Assembly (NCBI RefSeq): GCF_030717945.1
Contig: NZ_JAVAIM010000001.1
Span: 929,131 to 993,130 of the forward strand
Reading direction: 5' to 3'
DNA length: 64,000 nt
Source of the DNA: Qipengyuania profundimaris
Lineage (GTDB): Bacteria > Pseudomonadota > Alphaproteobacteria > Sphingomonadales > Sphingomonadaceae
In this document: positions 1 through 8,319 of the stretch, one piece after another
Layout of the letters: every line of letters starts with the position of its first letter
Position numbering within the stretch: the stretch's first letter is position 1
The notes under the pieces: generated by a model
Told to the model about the DNA's origin: nothing
The model's input: the letters and a program-made list of their open reading frames with translations, nothing else
Database searches by the model: none
Translations under genes and position numbers: made by a program

Positions 1-1
1 T

Positions 2-67
2 CTCCATAATGCCTTGTCCTTCGATGCCCTCCAAACCGCTATGGCAAACATCGAGGCGGGTGACTAG
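2..67 (+). CDS. 3' end of an upstream gene (partial, unknown)
   Basis: The first bases of the window stay open in one frame and end at a TAG at 65-67. The 21 visible residues start LHNALSFDAL and end in EAGD. They look like an ordinary helical C-terminus, but are too few to name a family. The next gene, a fructokinase, begins 50 bases downstream on the same strand, so the two may share a transcript, perhaps for sugar use. That link is inference from position only. Confidence 0.45.
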   Translation, partial: LHNALSFDALQTAMANIEAGD

Positions 68-117
68 GATAGCGGGGCCGAGGAAGAGGGGGACGGAAGA
101 TCGCTGAGCAGGCCGGA

Positions 118-987
118 TTGCTGGGCGGTATCGAAGCGGGCGGGACCAAGTTCGTGCTCGCGGCTGGCAGATCGCCCGCCGATATCGCCGCGCGCCACGT
201 CATTCCTACGGGCGATCCTGCAAATACCTTGCGGGAAGCGGCAGACTGGTTCCGCGCGCAAGGCGCTCTCGCATCGCTCGGCATAGCCAGCTTCGGTCCG
301 GTAGATCTTGACCCTGGATCGCTCACATGGGGCTATATCACCTCGACGCCAAAGCCGGGCTGGAGGAATTGCGATATTGCCGGTTTCTTCGCCAAAACGC
401 TGTCCTGCCCGGTCGGCTTCGATACCGATGTCAATGCTGCTGCGCTCGCAGAATGGCGCGCGAGGGGAGCTTCGCGGCAGGCCTCGCTGGCCTATGTGAC
501 CGTGGGAACGGGTATTGGCGGCGGCGTGGTTGCAGGTGGCGAGATTTTCGGCAGGCCCACCCATCCCGAGGTCGGACATATCCGCGTGGCACGGCATGAA
601 GACGATGGAGAGTTCGCAGGCAGCTGCCCCTATCATGGCGATTGCTTGGAGGGGCTTGTCAGCGGCCCTGCCATTGTGGCGCGCTGGGGCAGACGGCTCG
701 ATGAGTTGCAGGACGAAGGCACGCGGGAGGTGGTGGCCCATTACCTTGGCCAGCTATGCTTGGCGATGTTCTCGTTCTCGGCAGTGGAGCGAGTGGTGAT
801 GGGCGGCGGGGTCATGGAAACCCCGGGCCTGCTCGAACGTGTCCGCGATAGTTTCGCAAAGCTCGACAATTGCTACCTGCCCGGTGGGGTCGACAGGAAG
901 ATAGAAGGTCCCGCGCTTGGCGAGCGTTCGGGCATTACCGGAGCGCTGGTGTTGGCCGAAAACGCCCTCTCGCAGCAGGACGATTAA
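118..987 (+). CDS. ROK-family fructokinase
   Basis: Probable cytoplasmic sugar kinase (ATP + fructose to fructose 6-phosphate). The N-terminus GGIEAGGTKF is the ROK phosphate-binding loop. A DTDVNAA segment near residue 102 carries the likely catalytic Asp104, and a GTGIGGG loop follows near 130. The zinc signature of fructokinase-type ROK proteins is present: His154, then Cys170, His173 and Cys176 in SCPYHGDCLEG. Length 289 aa is normal for the family. The start chosen is TTG at 118, immediately before the conserved LGGIEAGGT; no in-frame ATG lies upstream. The stop overlaps the convergent sulfotransferase gene by 4 bases. Family is clear; fructose as substrate is inferred from the zinc motif. 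Confidence 0.85.
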   Translation: MLGGIEAGGTKFVLAAGRSPADIAARHVIPTGDPANTLREAADWFRAQGALASLGIASFGPVDLDPGSLTWGYITSTPKPGWRNCDIAGFFAKTLSCPVGFDTDVNAAALAEWRARGASRQASLAYVTVGTGIGGGVVAGGEIFGRPTHPEVGHIRVARHEDDGEFAGSCPYHGDCLEGLVSGPAIVARWGRRLDELQDEGTREVVAHYLGQLCLAMFSFSAVERVVMGGGVMETPGLLERVRDSFAKLDNCYLPGGVDRKIEGPALGERSGITGALVLAENALSQQDD

Positions 988-1742
988 TCGCTGCCACCCT
1001 CATATTGTTGGCGCCATTCGCGCGCTCCCGATTGCGACTGCTGCCTGATCCTCGGCACTTCTATCTCCGCTGCCGGGTCGAGCGCGACCGACAGATAGTC
1101 CGCCACAGCTGCCACTGCATCCGTGGGAGAGGCGACCACATCTTCGTACCACAGTACTAGTGGCGTGATCCCCATCTCACGGCACATCTGCGCCCATGCT
1201 TCGTCCTGCGCAGCGAGTTCGCGGCGGGCCCGATTCACCATATGTGCCGAATAGATAGGATCTGGGTCTTCCCCGTGTTCCTGCTCCGCGCGCCAGATCC
1301 CCGAGAGGCTTGCTCGGGCCAAAGAGATTGCGTGCGCGATTTCGTCTCTGCGTCGCAATTGCACCACCCGGCTTCCGTGTCCTTTCCCGAGAAGGAAGCG
1401 CATGGTTCTTGTGAGAAGCGAAGGGTTCTGGCTGCCCAAGACCTCCATCTGGAGCGGGAAGGCCTTCATCCCGAAAATGCCGTTGGGCGAGGTCCGGTGT
1501 GCGACGACATGCTCCCAGACAGCAGCCTGCCGGTCCGGCAAGCCGTTAGCCGAGCCGAAGGGGCCGGTGGCTTCGAAGTTCAGATATTCCAGCGGAGCTC
1601 CGAGGCAGCCTGTCTGCCATAGCAGATGGCTTAGGAATGTGCTGCCGCTTCTAGGCGTTGTCGCGAGCAAATAGGGTTTGGGTCGACCTTCATAAAGTGG
1701 CCAATCCAGCGTCTTTTCATAACCGGTCACAATAGGGCTCAT
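984..1742 (-). CDS. Stf0-type sulfotransferase
   Basis: Likely transfers a sulfuryl group from PAPS to a carbohydrate or lipid hydroxyl; Stf0 is best known as mycobacterial trehalose 2-sulfotransferase. The N-terminus has the PAPS 5'-phosphosulfate loop as TTPRSGSTFL (about residues 28-37), followed by LLWQTGCLGAPLEYLN, typical of Stf0. The C-terminal half contains a VVQLRRRDEIAHAISLA segment resembling the 3'-phosphate-binding region. Length 252 aa fits a single domain. It is convergent with, and overlaps by 4 bases, the fructokinase gene, so the two are not co-transcribed. The acceptor cannot be told from sequence. Family confident, substrate unknown. Confidence 0.8.
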   Translation of the reverse strand: MSPIVTGYEKTLDWPLYEGRPKPYLLATTPRSGSTFLSHLLWQTGCLGAPLEYLNFEATGPFGSANGLPDRQAAVWEHVVAHRTSPNGIFGMKAFPLQMEVLGSQNPSLLTRTMRFLLGKGHGSRVVQLRRRDEIAHAISLARASLSGIWRAEQEHGEDPDPIYSAHMVNRARRELAAQDEAWAQMCREMGITPLVLWYEDVVASPTDAVAAVADYLSVALDPAAEIEVPRIRQQSQSGAREWRQQYEGGSD

Positions 1743-1938
1743 CGAATCCCTTCATAGTGGGCCGTAGCCGTCCGCGCACCCTCTGTAATTTGGCTCGTTC
1801 CCAGAGTAGGTTGCAGCACCACCGGCACCGGACAGTCGGCAATCGGCCCCAAAGCGGGCATTGTCAAAATAGCTTGTTAAGCAACCCTGGTTCGCTAGCC
1901 TCAGCCTTGCCCTGGTCTCTGCTATGGATAGACCGTGT

Positions 1939-3444
1939 TTATCTCCCCCGACCTTGTTGGCGCCTCAGATATTCAAGTTCTGCGAGTGACAAGCCCGCGT
2001 TCGGCTCGATAGCGTCTGCAGTTTCAGCAGCTTGTGTCGCCTCTGCGGCCTCTCGCACTGCCTTTTCCGCCAAAGCGCGTTTTCGAGCATCCCTGTCAAG
2101 CGTCGCCATTGCCGTGCGAAAGCTTTCCGCGAACAGTCGGTTTCGTTCAATTGCCTCCTTGAAGGCTTTCTGAAGAGATTCCAGAATCCCTTTCTCTTCG
2201 GAAACCTTCACCTCGACCTGCTTCGTAACATGCTCACTGATCGTTCGTGCGATCTCCCTGACCTTTCTCAATGCCGGCGCAATGAGCTTTGCCAGCTCAC
2301 TGCCACGCCCTGATTTTGTTCGAAGACCGAAGCTTCCGTCGGGCTTTTCTGCGTAGAAGAGTTCCCCGGTGACAATGTTATGGATGCCAGCTTCAAAGGC
2401 CTCAGCGAACTTCTCCCGCTTCTCAACCTCCAGCCTTCTTTCTTCGAGCAGATTTTCTTCTTCTCGCCTAGCGGCATCACGCTGCTCCGCTTCGACCTCT
2501 CGAGCTAGGAGAGCTGCGTCTCTAGTTTCCAGTTGATCAGCCTTGGACTCTTGAGTTCGATGTCTCTGTTGAGCTTTCTTATAATTTGCCGCCAGGTCAT
2601 CTCGCGCGCGATCCAGTTGTCTCCGTTCTTCGGCGAGCTCCCTCACAACATTCTGTTGTTGCAACGCCTGATCGTCGAGCTGGGCTTCACGCCGCTTCAA
2701 CTCTCCTTCTCGACTGTCCAGATCCATCTCCCGCTCGAGGTTTTCGGAGCGCTCCTCGCGAGCTTTACTGGTTTCCTTCTTAAGTCCGAGCTTGAGGTCT
2801 TTCAGTTCGTCTATTCGTTGCTCCTCGGCAAGTTTGTGGTCCGGGCCTGGCCTCACCTTCTTTTCGCCCCGCCTCACACCCTCCAGCTTCATCGTGTCCC
2901 GGAGATACTCGAAGAATTCGGTCTGAAGTGCCCTACCGTAACCATGGGGGACTGTTGGCTCACCATGCTTCTCCGCGAGAGCCCTGAGATGTCTCGTGGA
3001 CGAGGTAGCCGGTCTGGACGTGTGCTTCGTAACCTTCACGTATGTCGGTGCGACGAACACATCGACCACGTGCTGGTTTTTCTCGTCCCTGTCGATCCGG
3101 TCCGCGAATACCGAGTTCTCACCGAAAACATCACGGCAGAACGAGATGGCATGATCGAGCATCAGGTCAGGGTCGTACTCATCGACCAAAACCTTGGGAA
3201 ACTGGATTAAAATATGCATTGCCAAGGTGGTGTTTTTCTGAACGAGCAACCCTTCGACATGCTTGTCGTACAGATCGACAACATCCAAGCCGCTCCTCGT
3301 CAGCGCCTTAGCGTCTCGGATAGACCGCTCCTTTCCGCTCTTGTCGAGACGCATGCCATGCCTCTCTGCGGCCCTCAAATCGGCCCTCGTCTTCAGCTGC
3401 CGGATTCGTGCCGCCCCCGCAAATCCCTTCACACTGCTAGCCAT
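1939..3444 (-). CDS. MobV/Pre-type relaxase-like protein with long coiled coil
   Basis: A 501-residue protein resembling the plasmid mobilisation/recombination (Mob_Pre, MobV) family. Residues 15-35 (RQLKTRADLRAAERHGMR) align by eye with the N-terminal motif of MobM of pMV158; His29 sits where MobM has its nucleophilic histidine. Around 118-128 the sequence DRDEKNQHVVD matches the metal motif HxDExxPHxH but keeps only Asp120, Glu121 and His125; the first and last histidines are replaced. Residues about 225-375 are a charged coiled coil, as in Mob proteins. ATG at 3444 is chosen because AGAGGT lies 8 bases upstream; an earlier in-frame start lacks a binding site. Either a diverged relaxase or a domesticated DNA-binding relative. 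Probably acquired. Confidence 0.6.
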   Translation of the reverse strand: MASSVKGFAGAARIRQLKTRADLRAAERHGMRLDKSGKERSIRDAKALTRSGLDVVDLYDKHVEGLLVQKNTTLAMHILIQFPKVLVDEYDPDLMLDHAISFCRDVFGENSVFADRIDRDEKNQHVVDVFVAPTYVKVTKHTSRPATSSTRHLRALAEKHGEPTVPHGYGRALQTEFFEYLRDTMKLEGVRRGEKKVRPGPDHKLAEEQRIDELKDLKLGLKKETSKAREERSENLEREMDLDSREGELKRREAQLDDQALQQQNVVRELAEERRQLDRARDDLAANYKKAQQRHRTQESKADQLETRDAALLAREVEAEQRDAARREEENLLEERRLEVEKREKFAEAFEAGIHNIVTGELFYAEKPDGSFGLRTKSGRGSELAKLIAPALRKVREIARTISEHVTKQVEVKVSEEKGILESLQKAFKEAIERNRLFAESFRTAMATLDRDARKRALAEKAVREAAEATQAAETADAIEPNAGLSLAELEYLRRQQGRGR

Positions 3445-3481
3445 TAACAAACCTCTTTTGCGTTGAGGTTTCATTATAGAG

Positions 3482-3555
3482 GGGTGGCCACCCAATCTGG
3501 GCGGCACCCCTCAGAAAGTTGGGTGGAGGAAAAAGAAGAACATGCTCTTCTTTTT
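3482..3555. repeat. Palindromes upstream of the relaxase-like gene
   Basis: Two inverted repeats lie 40-110 bases upstream of the start at 3444. GGGTGGCCACCC at 3482-3493 is a perfect 12-base palindrome. At 3530-3555 AAAAAGAAGA is mirrored by TCTTCTTTTT around a 6-base loop. In MobV plasmids the origin of transfer is an inverted repeat just upstream of mob, so this position is suggestive. The AT-rich hairpin could equally be a bidirectional terminator, and the GC palindrome an operator. Function is inference. Confidence 0.4.
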
Positions 3556-4709
3556 TCGCGTTGTGAAAAAAGGCATGCTGGGCGAGCCCCAGACCCCGTC
3601 GCCGAATTTCGGCCACCTTGAGGCAGCTCTCGAATCGGCAAAGCATGAACCCACTGGCTACAATCCAGCGACATTCATGCTGAAGAAGCTCGGTGAAGAC
3701 CCGAGCCGTAACAGGGCTTCACATTAGCCAGCGGCCCATGCTCCACCCTCATCATTCGCGACCGGAGCGTCGCGCGTCCTGAACGACTTCGGATCCCAGG
3801 AAATGTTCGCTTCGAGCCCGGAGGCGTGGGAGGAAAACGAAAACCAGAATCCTTACTGCCACCGCATACGACGGCCATGAAACTCGCACCAAAAGGCTAT
3901 GACCGTGAATGGCGCGGGAACGGCTACCCTACCTTTTCCTGTTCGTGTCTATCCTCCGGAATGGCAGGCTCCAAGTGAGTGCGCACGGCGTGCCTAGTGT
4001 CCACTACGAGCGCGCATTACTGAAGGGCAGCATCTGGGCCGATTTTGGACCGTCCGCATTCGGTAAGAAGACTGTTGAAGCGGACGTTCAGCTTCCGACC
4101 CGATTGCCGGATCAGCCTAGACGCGTGAACGGTGTTGCACCCTTTCACAGAGGTGAGTGTCACCATCGACGCCTAGACCTGCGATAATCTCGCCCTCGAA
4201 AGTAAGTATCTTCGAGAAAATTTGGTGTTTATCTTTGGCTACCGCGATCAGCGTTTCCGACACTGCGCTAACTCCGAACCAGTGACTTAGCCGTTAATAA
4301 CTCGAAATATGCTGAAAATCAGCAGCCCATCATCGTGTCTGCAAAAGATAATCGTCCCCTGCTGGTGTATACATTTTGAACAATGGCATATTTCTCAAGG
4401 CCGGGGCCGGTACTGAACAAGCAGCTCGCGACCTCCGCAACGAAAAAAGACGTTCGTCGGGCGATAAACTTTGTATCTCCTGAAATGTTCTTACCAAGCA
4501 CTCCAAGAAAGGTTTTTTACAAAGAGAGGGACCTTGACCGTTTCACGTCTCGTTGATCAAAATTTAGCATCAATCTCGGTCGCATCGTTTATTCGAAATT
4601 TTCAGTATGGTTAAAATTCGAGCGTAAGTGCATCCGATCGACGGTTTGCTTTGTAGCTCCCCCGCACCGCATCCGGAAACGACCGGCTCGGGCTTCGGGA
4701 GAAAGCGCT
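3556..4709. other. Gene-poor stretch, possible decayed accessory DNA
   Basis: About 1.15 kb with no convincing gene on either strand. Open frames are 60-90 codons, have poor binding sites and no recognisable motifs. One frame running from about 3711 to 3981 contains an internal ATG (3878) followed by MKLAPKGYDREWRGNGYP before stopping. Another, 3542-3727, ends with GYNPATFMLKKLGEDP. These read like fragments of proteins but match nothing I recognise. From about 4200 on the DNA is visibly richer in A and T than the core genes. Read together with the Mob-like gene, this looks like remnant mobile DNA. No integrase, transposase or terminal repeat was seen. Confidence 0.4.
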
Positions 4710-5120
4710 ATGCACAAATGTCCCAATTGCGGCGAGGCACTGGAAGAATTTAAGCCATTGGCGTTCGGCAATATCGTCTTGATCGATACAGGAGTCATTC
4801 TGTTCGAGCGAGAACGCATCTCGTTACCCCGGTGCCAGCACGATTTGATTGATTCCTTGGTCCGTGCCGAAGGCCGGGCGCTGAGCACCGCCCACCTTGC
4901 AGGATGCTTGGGCGGCGAAATCTTCGATCAGTCCATCGCCGTCTATATTGGGCGCGCCCGGTCCATGTTGCGAACCATCGACTCCGATTTCGACCAGATC
5001 GAATGCGTGCGCGGTTTCGGGGCGTATAAGTGGATATGGAAAGCGCCCGCCGCCCCGCGCAGTAGCGGCCAGCCTTCCTGTCAGGCGGGCAGGATACCCA
5101 CGCGCGAGACGATCCAGTAA
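4710..5120 (+). CDS. Zinc-ribbon plus winged-helix DNA-binding protein
   Basis: A 136-residue putative regulator. It opens with MHKCPNCGEAL, half of a zinc ribbon (one CxxC pair). Residues about 20-108 resemble the OmpR/PhoB C-terminal winged helix: RCQHDLIDSLVRAEGR is the first helix, SIAVYIGRARSMLR the recognition helix and VRGFGAYKW the wing hairpin. No receiver domain is present. GGGAG and GGAGA lie 8-13 bases before the ATG. The last 26 residues (after W109) are Pro/Ser/Arg-rich and their codons overlap the end of the convergent HupE-like gene by 40 bases, so the stop may have been moved by rearrangement. Target genes unknown; it may control the neighbouring operon or the accessory patch. 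Confidence 0.6.
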   Translation: MHKCPNCGEALEEFKPLAFGNIVLIDTGVILFERERISLPRCQHDLIDSLVRAEGRALSTAHLAGCLGGEIFDQSIAVYIGRARSMLRTIDSDFDQIECVRGFGAYKWIWKAPAAPRSSGQPSCQAGRIPTRETIQ

Positions 5121-6208
5121 ACGGATGCCGCGGCAATGACGGCTGCAAGCACCAGCCGCACCGGCTTGTAGGCGGATCGACTTTCGAGCCAAAACAGAAC
5201 CGGCACGAACAGCGCTAGCAACGCGACTTGGACGATCTCGATCCCGACGTTGAAGCCCGCCAGCGTGGCGATGCTTCGGCCCAGTTCGGCTTCGGTCTGC
5301 TGTATGAAGCCGGCAAAACCCAGCCCGTGGATCAGCCCGAAGAAGACCGCCACGACCAGCTCGCGCCCCGCGAACAGCGGACGGATTGCGTGGGCCGCAG
5401 TTATGAGGACGGTGAAGGCGATGGCCGGTTCGACCAGCGACGAGGGCAATGTCAGCCCGCTCGAAGCGACACCGACAAGCGTGAGTGAATGGCCGATCGT
5501 GAAACCGGTTGCCACAATAACCAGCGAGCGGAGCGACCCCCGCTTGTCGCGAACGGAGGCCCAGCGCCCGTTCCTCGCAATCAGGGGTGCGGCAAGTAGC
5601 AGGGCAGCTAGAAACGCCAGATGGTCAAGCCCACCGAGGATATGGTCGATCCCCAACCGCATTGCCGATCCGAAACGCATGGCGAAACCGGCTTCGGCAT
5701 AAGCGACCTTGATCCGAGTATCGCCCTGACGCAGCATGCCGACAAGTTCGGGCGAGCGCCCATCGCCGAAGCGGTCGACCAGGATGGTGGCGAAATGGTC
5801 AGCGGTCTCATCCAAGACAGGCGACCAATTCAGCAAAAACGGCTCGCTCGCCGCTTCGGGCGGGGCAATAAAGATCATCGTGGCCAGAAGGTCCCGCGGG
5901 CCGGCCACGGTCGCGAAGCGCAGGTTTTCGATCCGTTCGTTCCAGACCTGCCCCGATAATCCGGTCACGGCCGCCCGATCGGCGAGATAGCTGCGCGCCT
6001 GTTCGAGCGCACCTGCATCGTTGCTGGCGACATTCCCCGATGCGTAGGCATATTCGCTGGCGGGAATGATGATTTCCGCAACGACATGCCGATCCCGCAT
6101 GTGGAGCGTCACTTGGCTGTCGGGCGAGACATGGGCGAAGGCAGTGGACGCGAATGCGCCCAGCCATGCCGACAGTCCCAGCGTTACCAGTAAAAGCCGC
6201 AATCTCAT
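5081..6208 (-). CDS. HupE/UreJ-family membrane protein
   Basis: A 375-residue inner-membrane protein whose C-terminal half has the HupE/UreJ pattern: GIDHILGGLDHLAFLAALLLA, GFTIGHSLTLV and FGLIHGLGFAGF, each with histidines inside membrane helices that could bind metal. The N-terminus has a signal peptide ending near AFA-HVSPDS and a periplasmic domain of about 170 residues. HupE proteins are linked to nickel or other metal handling in hydrogenase and urease operons, but neither enzyme is seen here. The ATG at 6208 overlaps the TGA of the TPR gene (ATGA), so it is the last gene of a leftward operon with the DUF4331 genes. Role in that set unknown. Confidence 0.75.
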   Translation of the reverse strand: MRLRLLLVTLGLSAWLGAFASTAFAHVSPDSQVTLHMRDRHVVAEIIIPASEYAYASGNVASNDAGALEQARSYLADRAAVTGLSGQVWNERIENLRFATVAGPRDLLATMIFIAPPEAASEPFLLNWSPVLDETADHFATILVDRFGDGRSPELVGMLRQGDTRIKVAYAEAGFAMRFGSAMRLGIDHILGGLDHLAFLAALLLAAPLIARNGRWASVRDKRGSLRSLVIVATGFTIGHSLTLVGVASSGLTLPSSLVEPAIAFTVLITAAHAIRPLFAGRELVVAVFFGLIHGLGFAGFIQQTEAELGRSIATLAGFNVGIEIVQVALLALFVPVLFWLESRSAYKPVRLVLAAVIAAASVYWIVSRVGILPA

Positions 6209-7545
6209 CCGTGTGCGAACCAGATCATCGCGGCCTGCGGCGTCGATATCTTGGGGTTGAGTTCCAGCGCCCGGGCCCGGGCGTCCGCAGCGGCGGACAT
6301 ATCGCCCAGCGCATCTTCGCTGCGGGCCAGTTCTACATACAGGAGCGCACTCCGCCAACCGCCCTTCTGCGCAGCGAGCAGTTCGCGGCGCGCATCGGCG
6401 AAACGCCCATTCGCATTCAGCGCTTTGGCCAGCAGGATGCGCGCCTCGCCGTAGGGGCGAGCCGCAGCATTCCGGCGCGCCATGTCGAGCGCCTCGGTCG
6501 CATCGCCAAAGGCCAGTTCGTGTTCGGCGGCATGAGCCATCGTGGCGAATGGCGACAGGGCGAGGCGGCGTTGCCATTCCGCCTTTGCTCGACCGGACCA
6601 TGCCAGCGATTTTGCGCGGTCGCCTTCGCGGCGATAAGCCATGGCGAGCGCATCCATCGCTTCGGGTGCGCCGGATTGTTCGACTGCATTTTCCCACAAA
6701 GCGACAGCCTCGCCGGTTCGCCCGGCAATAAGCGCCGCTTGACCGGCGTAGAGCTGCGTCTTCCAGTAACCGGGGAGGAGCTTTTCAGCCCGGCCGTACC
6801 ATTCGCTCGCTTTGCGATAGCGGCCCCTCGCCATTTCGATGGCCCCGATCTGCAGGGCGAGGTCGGCCAGCGTTCGCGGCGTGCGCAGCGCATCGGCCCG
6901 CCCCGCTTCGGTGAGGTGGCCGATGGCCGTGTCGAAATCGCCCTGCGCCTTGGCAAGGATGGCTTTCCGGGCGATCGTACCCGGTCCGGGCTCGATGCGC
7001 GCGGCCTCGTCATAGGACGTGGCAGCGCTCGCCATGTCGCCCGTGTAAAACGCGATGTCGCCCCGCAGCGAAATTGCCGCGGCCCGTTCGCCGCGGGATA
7101 GTTTGACGACCTGCGCATCGAATGCGGCGAGACTTGTTCTCGCTAGATCGAGGTCGTGGACGGACATTGCCCATTCCGCCGATGTCAGATTGGGTCCGGA
7201 CCCCCGCGGCGCTGCATCGCGTCCTGCCGCCAGTTGCTGCCCGGCCTCGACCAGCGCATCAAAATCGCCCGCCGCCCCGTAGGATTGTGACAGCGCGCGT
7301 GAGAGGACCTGACGGGATAGCCAGGAAGTGGGATTTCGCTCGACCATTTCGCGCGCGAGGGCGATCTGACGATCGGTCGCGGCGCTGGCATCTTCTTGGC
7401 TCGCCGAGCCGAAACCCGCCGCTGGAAGGGTGGCGGCCATGAGCCCGGTGGATGCAGGCGCGCTGCTTCGCTGCACGACCTCGGCCGCGACGATGCCGCC
7501 GACGGCCAGTACGGGCAAGGCAAGCGAAAGCAGCCAGCGCGGCAT
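6205..7545 (-). CDS. TPR-repeat protein, membrane-anchored or exported
   Basis: A 446-residue protein with an N-terminal hydrophobic segment (WLLSLALPVLAVGGIVAA) followed by about ten TPR-like helical hairpins, for example WLSRQVLSRALSQSYGAAG and YRKASEWYGRAEKLLPGYWK. TPR arrays bind other proteins, so this is probably a periplasmic scaffold for the products of the same operon. The ATG at 7545 is preceded by CTGGAGAT, a good ribosome site, and is preferred to an upstream in-frame start 20 codons earlier. The stop overlaps the HupE-like start by 4 bases and the lipoprotein gene lies 69 bases upstream. No enzyme motif seen. Confidence 0.7.
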   Translation of the reverse strand: MPRWLLSLALPVLAVGGIVAAEVVQRSSAPASTGLMAATLPAAGFGSASQEDASAATDRQIALAREMVERNPTSWLSRQVLSRALSQSYGAAGDFDALVEAGQQLAAGRDAAPRGSGPNLTSAEWAMSVHDLDLARTSLAAFDAQVVKLSRGERAAAISLRGDIAFYTGDMASAATSYDEAARIEPGPGTIARKAILAKAQGDFDTAIGHLTEAGRADALRTPRTLADLALQIGAIEMARGRYRKASEWYGRAEKLLPGYWKTQLYAGQAALIAGRTGEAVALWENAVEQSGAPEAMDALAMAYRREGDRAKSLAWSGRAKAEWQRRLALSPFATMAHAAEHELAFGDATEALDMARRNAAARPYGEARILLAKALNANGRFADARRELLAAQKGGWRSALLYVELARSEDALGDMSAAADARARALELNPKISTPQAAMIWFAHG

Positions 7546-7614
7546 GAAGATCTCCAGGATTGAAAGGGGTACGGGACTTCGAAAGGATGGAGCCCCGTAC
7601 TCCAAGTTATGATC

Positions 7615-8319
7615 CTATTCCGGCTTGGCGCAGGGCGTCAGTCCGGCATCGAGCAAGTCATCGGCGAGGGCATTGGTCAGCCCTGTCAACTGTTCGGTCA
7701 ATTCGGGCACGAAGGTCCCCGCGGCATCGTCTGCCGGGTTCGCATCGTTATAGGCCGTCTTGGTTTCCGACCCGATCAGCGCGGTCGCAACTGCCGGCAT
7801 GCCCATACGGTCAACCCGCACATAGGCGGACGGTGCATCGGTGCGGAAGTTGAAGCTGTTGCCCGTCGCCGTCGTGACCGGCGGCGAACCCTGCGGCGGC
7901 GCAAGGAACGGGAAACCGCTTCGGAACGACACGTCGTTGGCTGGCGGGTTGAGCGGGATTCCAGCGAGAGTGGTGGGCGAATGAACGCTGAGATCGAGGA
8001 AAATCACCGCCAGGGTCACGTCGATGACCGGATCGGTCAGCAACCGCCCGTTGGGGAAGCCCGCCGTTGCGGAAAGGTTCAGCGTGAGCGTATCGGGGAT
8101 GATCAAATCCGCCACCGACGTTCCCGGTGCGACTTCCTGCTGGAGGCAAGAGGCGACATCGTAGGTCGTCTCGCCTTCGGTCGGGGGCGGCGTTTCCGTT
8201 GGCATCGGGGTGGGCATCACCTCCGGATCATCGTCGTCGAAGCAGCCCGAAACGCCAAGCGCGCCGAGGACGAGCGGTGCCGCCAGCAGGAGCCGGCGTT
8301 TGAAAGTATGGTCGGTCAT
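7615..8319 (-). CDS. DUF4331-associated lipoprotein
   Basis: A 234-residue exported lipoprotein: basic start, hydrophobic stretch and lipobox LGVSGC, then an acidic Asp/Pro/Thr-rich linker (FDDDDPEVMPTPMPTETPPP). The rest looks like the second half of a DUF4331-type beta-rich domain, with GIPLNPPANDVSFRSGFPFLA and SFNFRTDAPSAYVRVDRMG. ATG at 8319 overlaps by one base the TGA of the preceding DUF4331 gene (TGATG); a GTG one codon earlier is also possible. Tight coupling and matched content suggest the two proteins act together outside the inner membrane. Biochemical role unknown. Confidence 0.65.
   Translation of the reverse strand: MTDHTFKRRLLLAAPLVLGALGVSGCFDDDDPEVMPTPMPTETPPPTEGETTYDVASCLQQEVAPGTSVADLIIPDTLTLNLSATAGFPNGRLLTDPVIDVTLAVIFLDLSVHSPTTLAGIPLNPPANDVSFRSGFPFLAPPQGSPPVTTATGNSFNFRTDAPSAYVRVDRMGMPAVATALIGSETKTAYNDANPADDAAGTFVPELTEQLTGLTNALADDLLDAGLTPCAKPE

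Noticed and set aside
4319-4501. 60-codon minus-strand frame in the gene-poor stretch
   Set aside because: No binding site and no recognisable pattern; too short to separate from chance.
6209-6697. Upstream extension of the HupE-like frame
   Set aside because: The extra residues are Arg/Gly/Cys-rich shadow of the TPR gene. The ATG at 6208 overlaps the TPR stop and starts a proper signal peptide.
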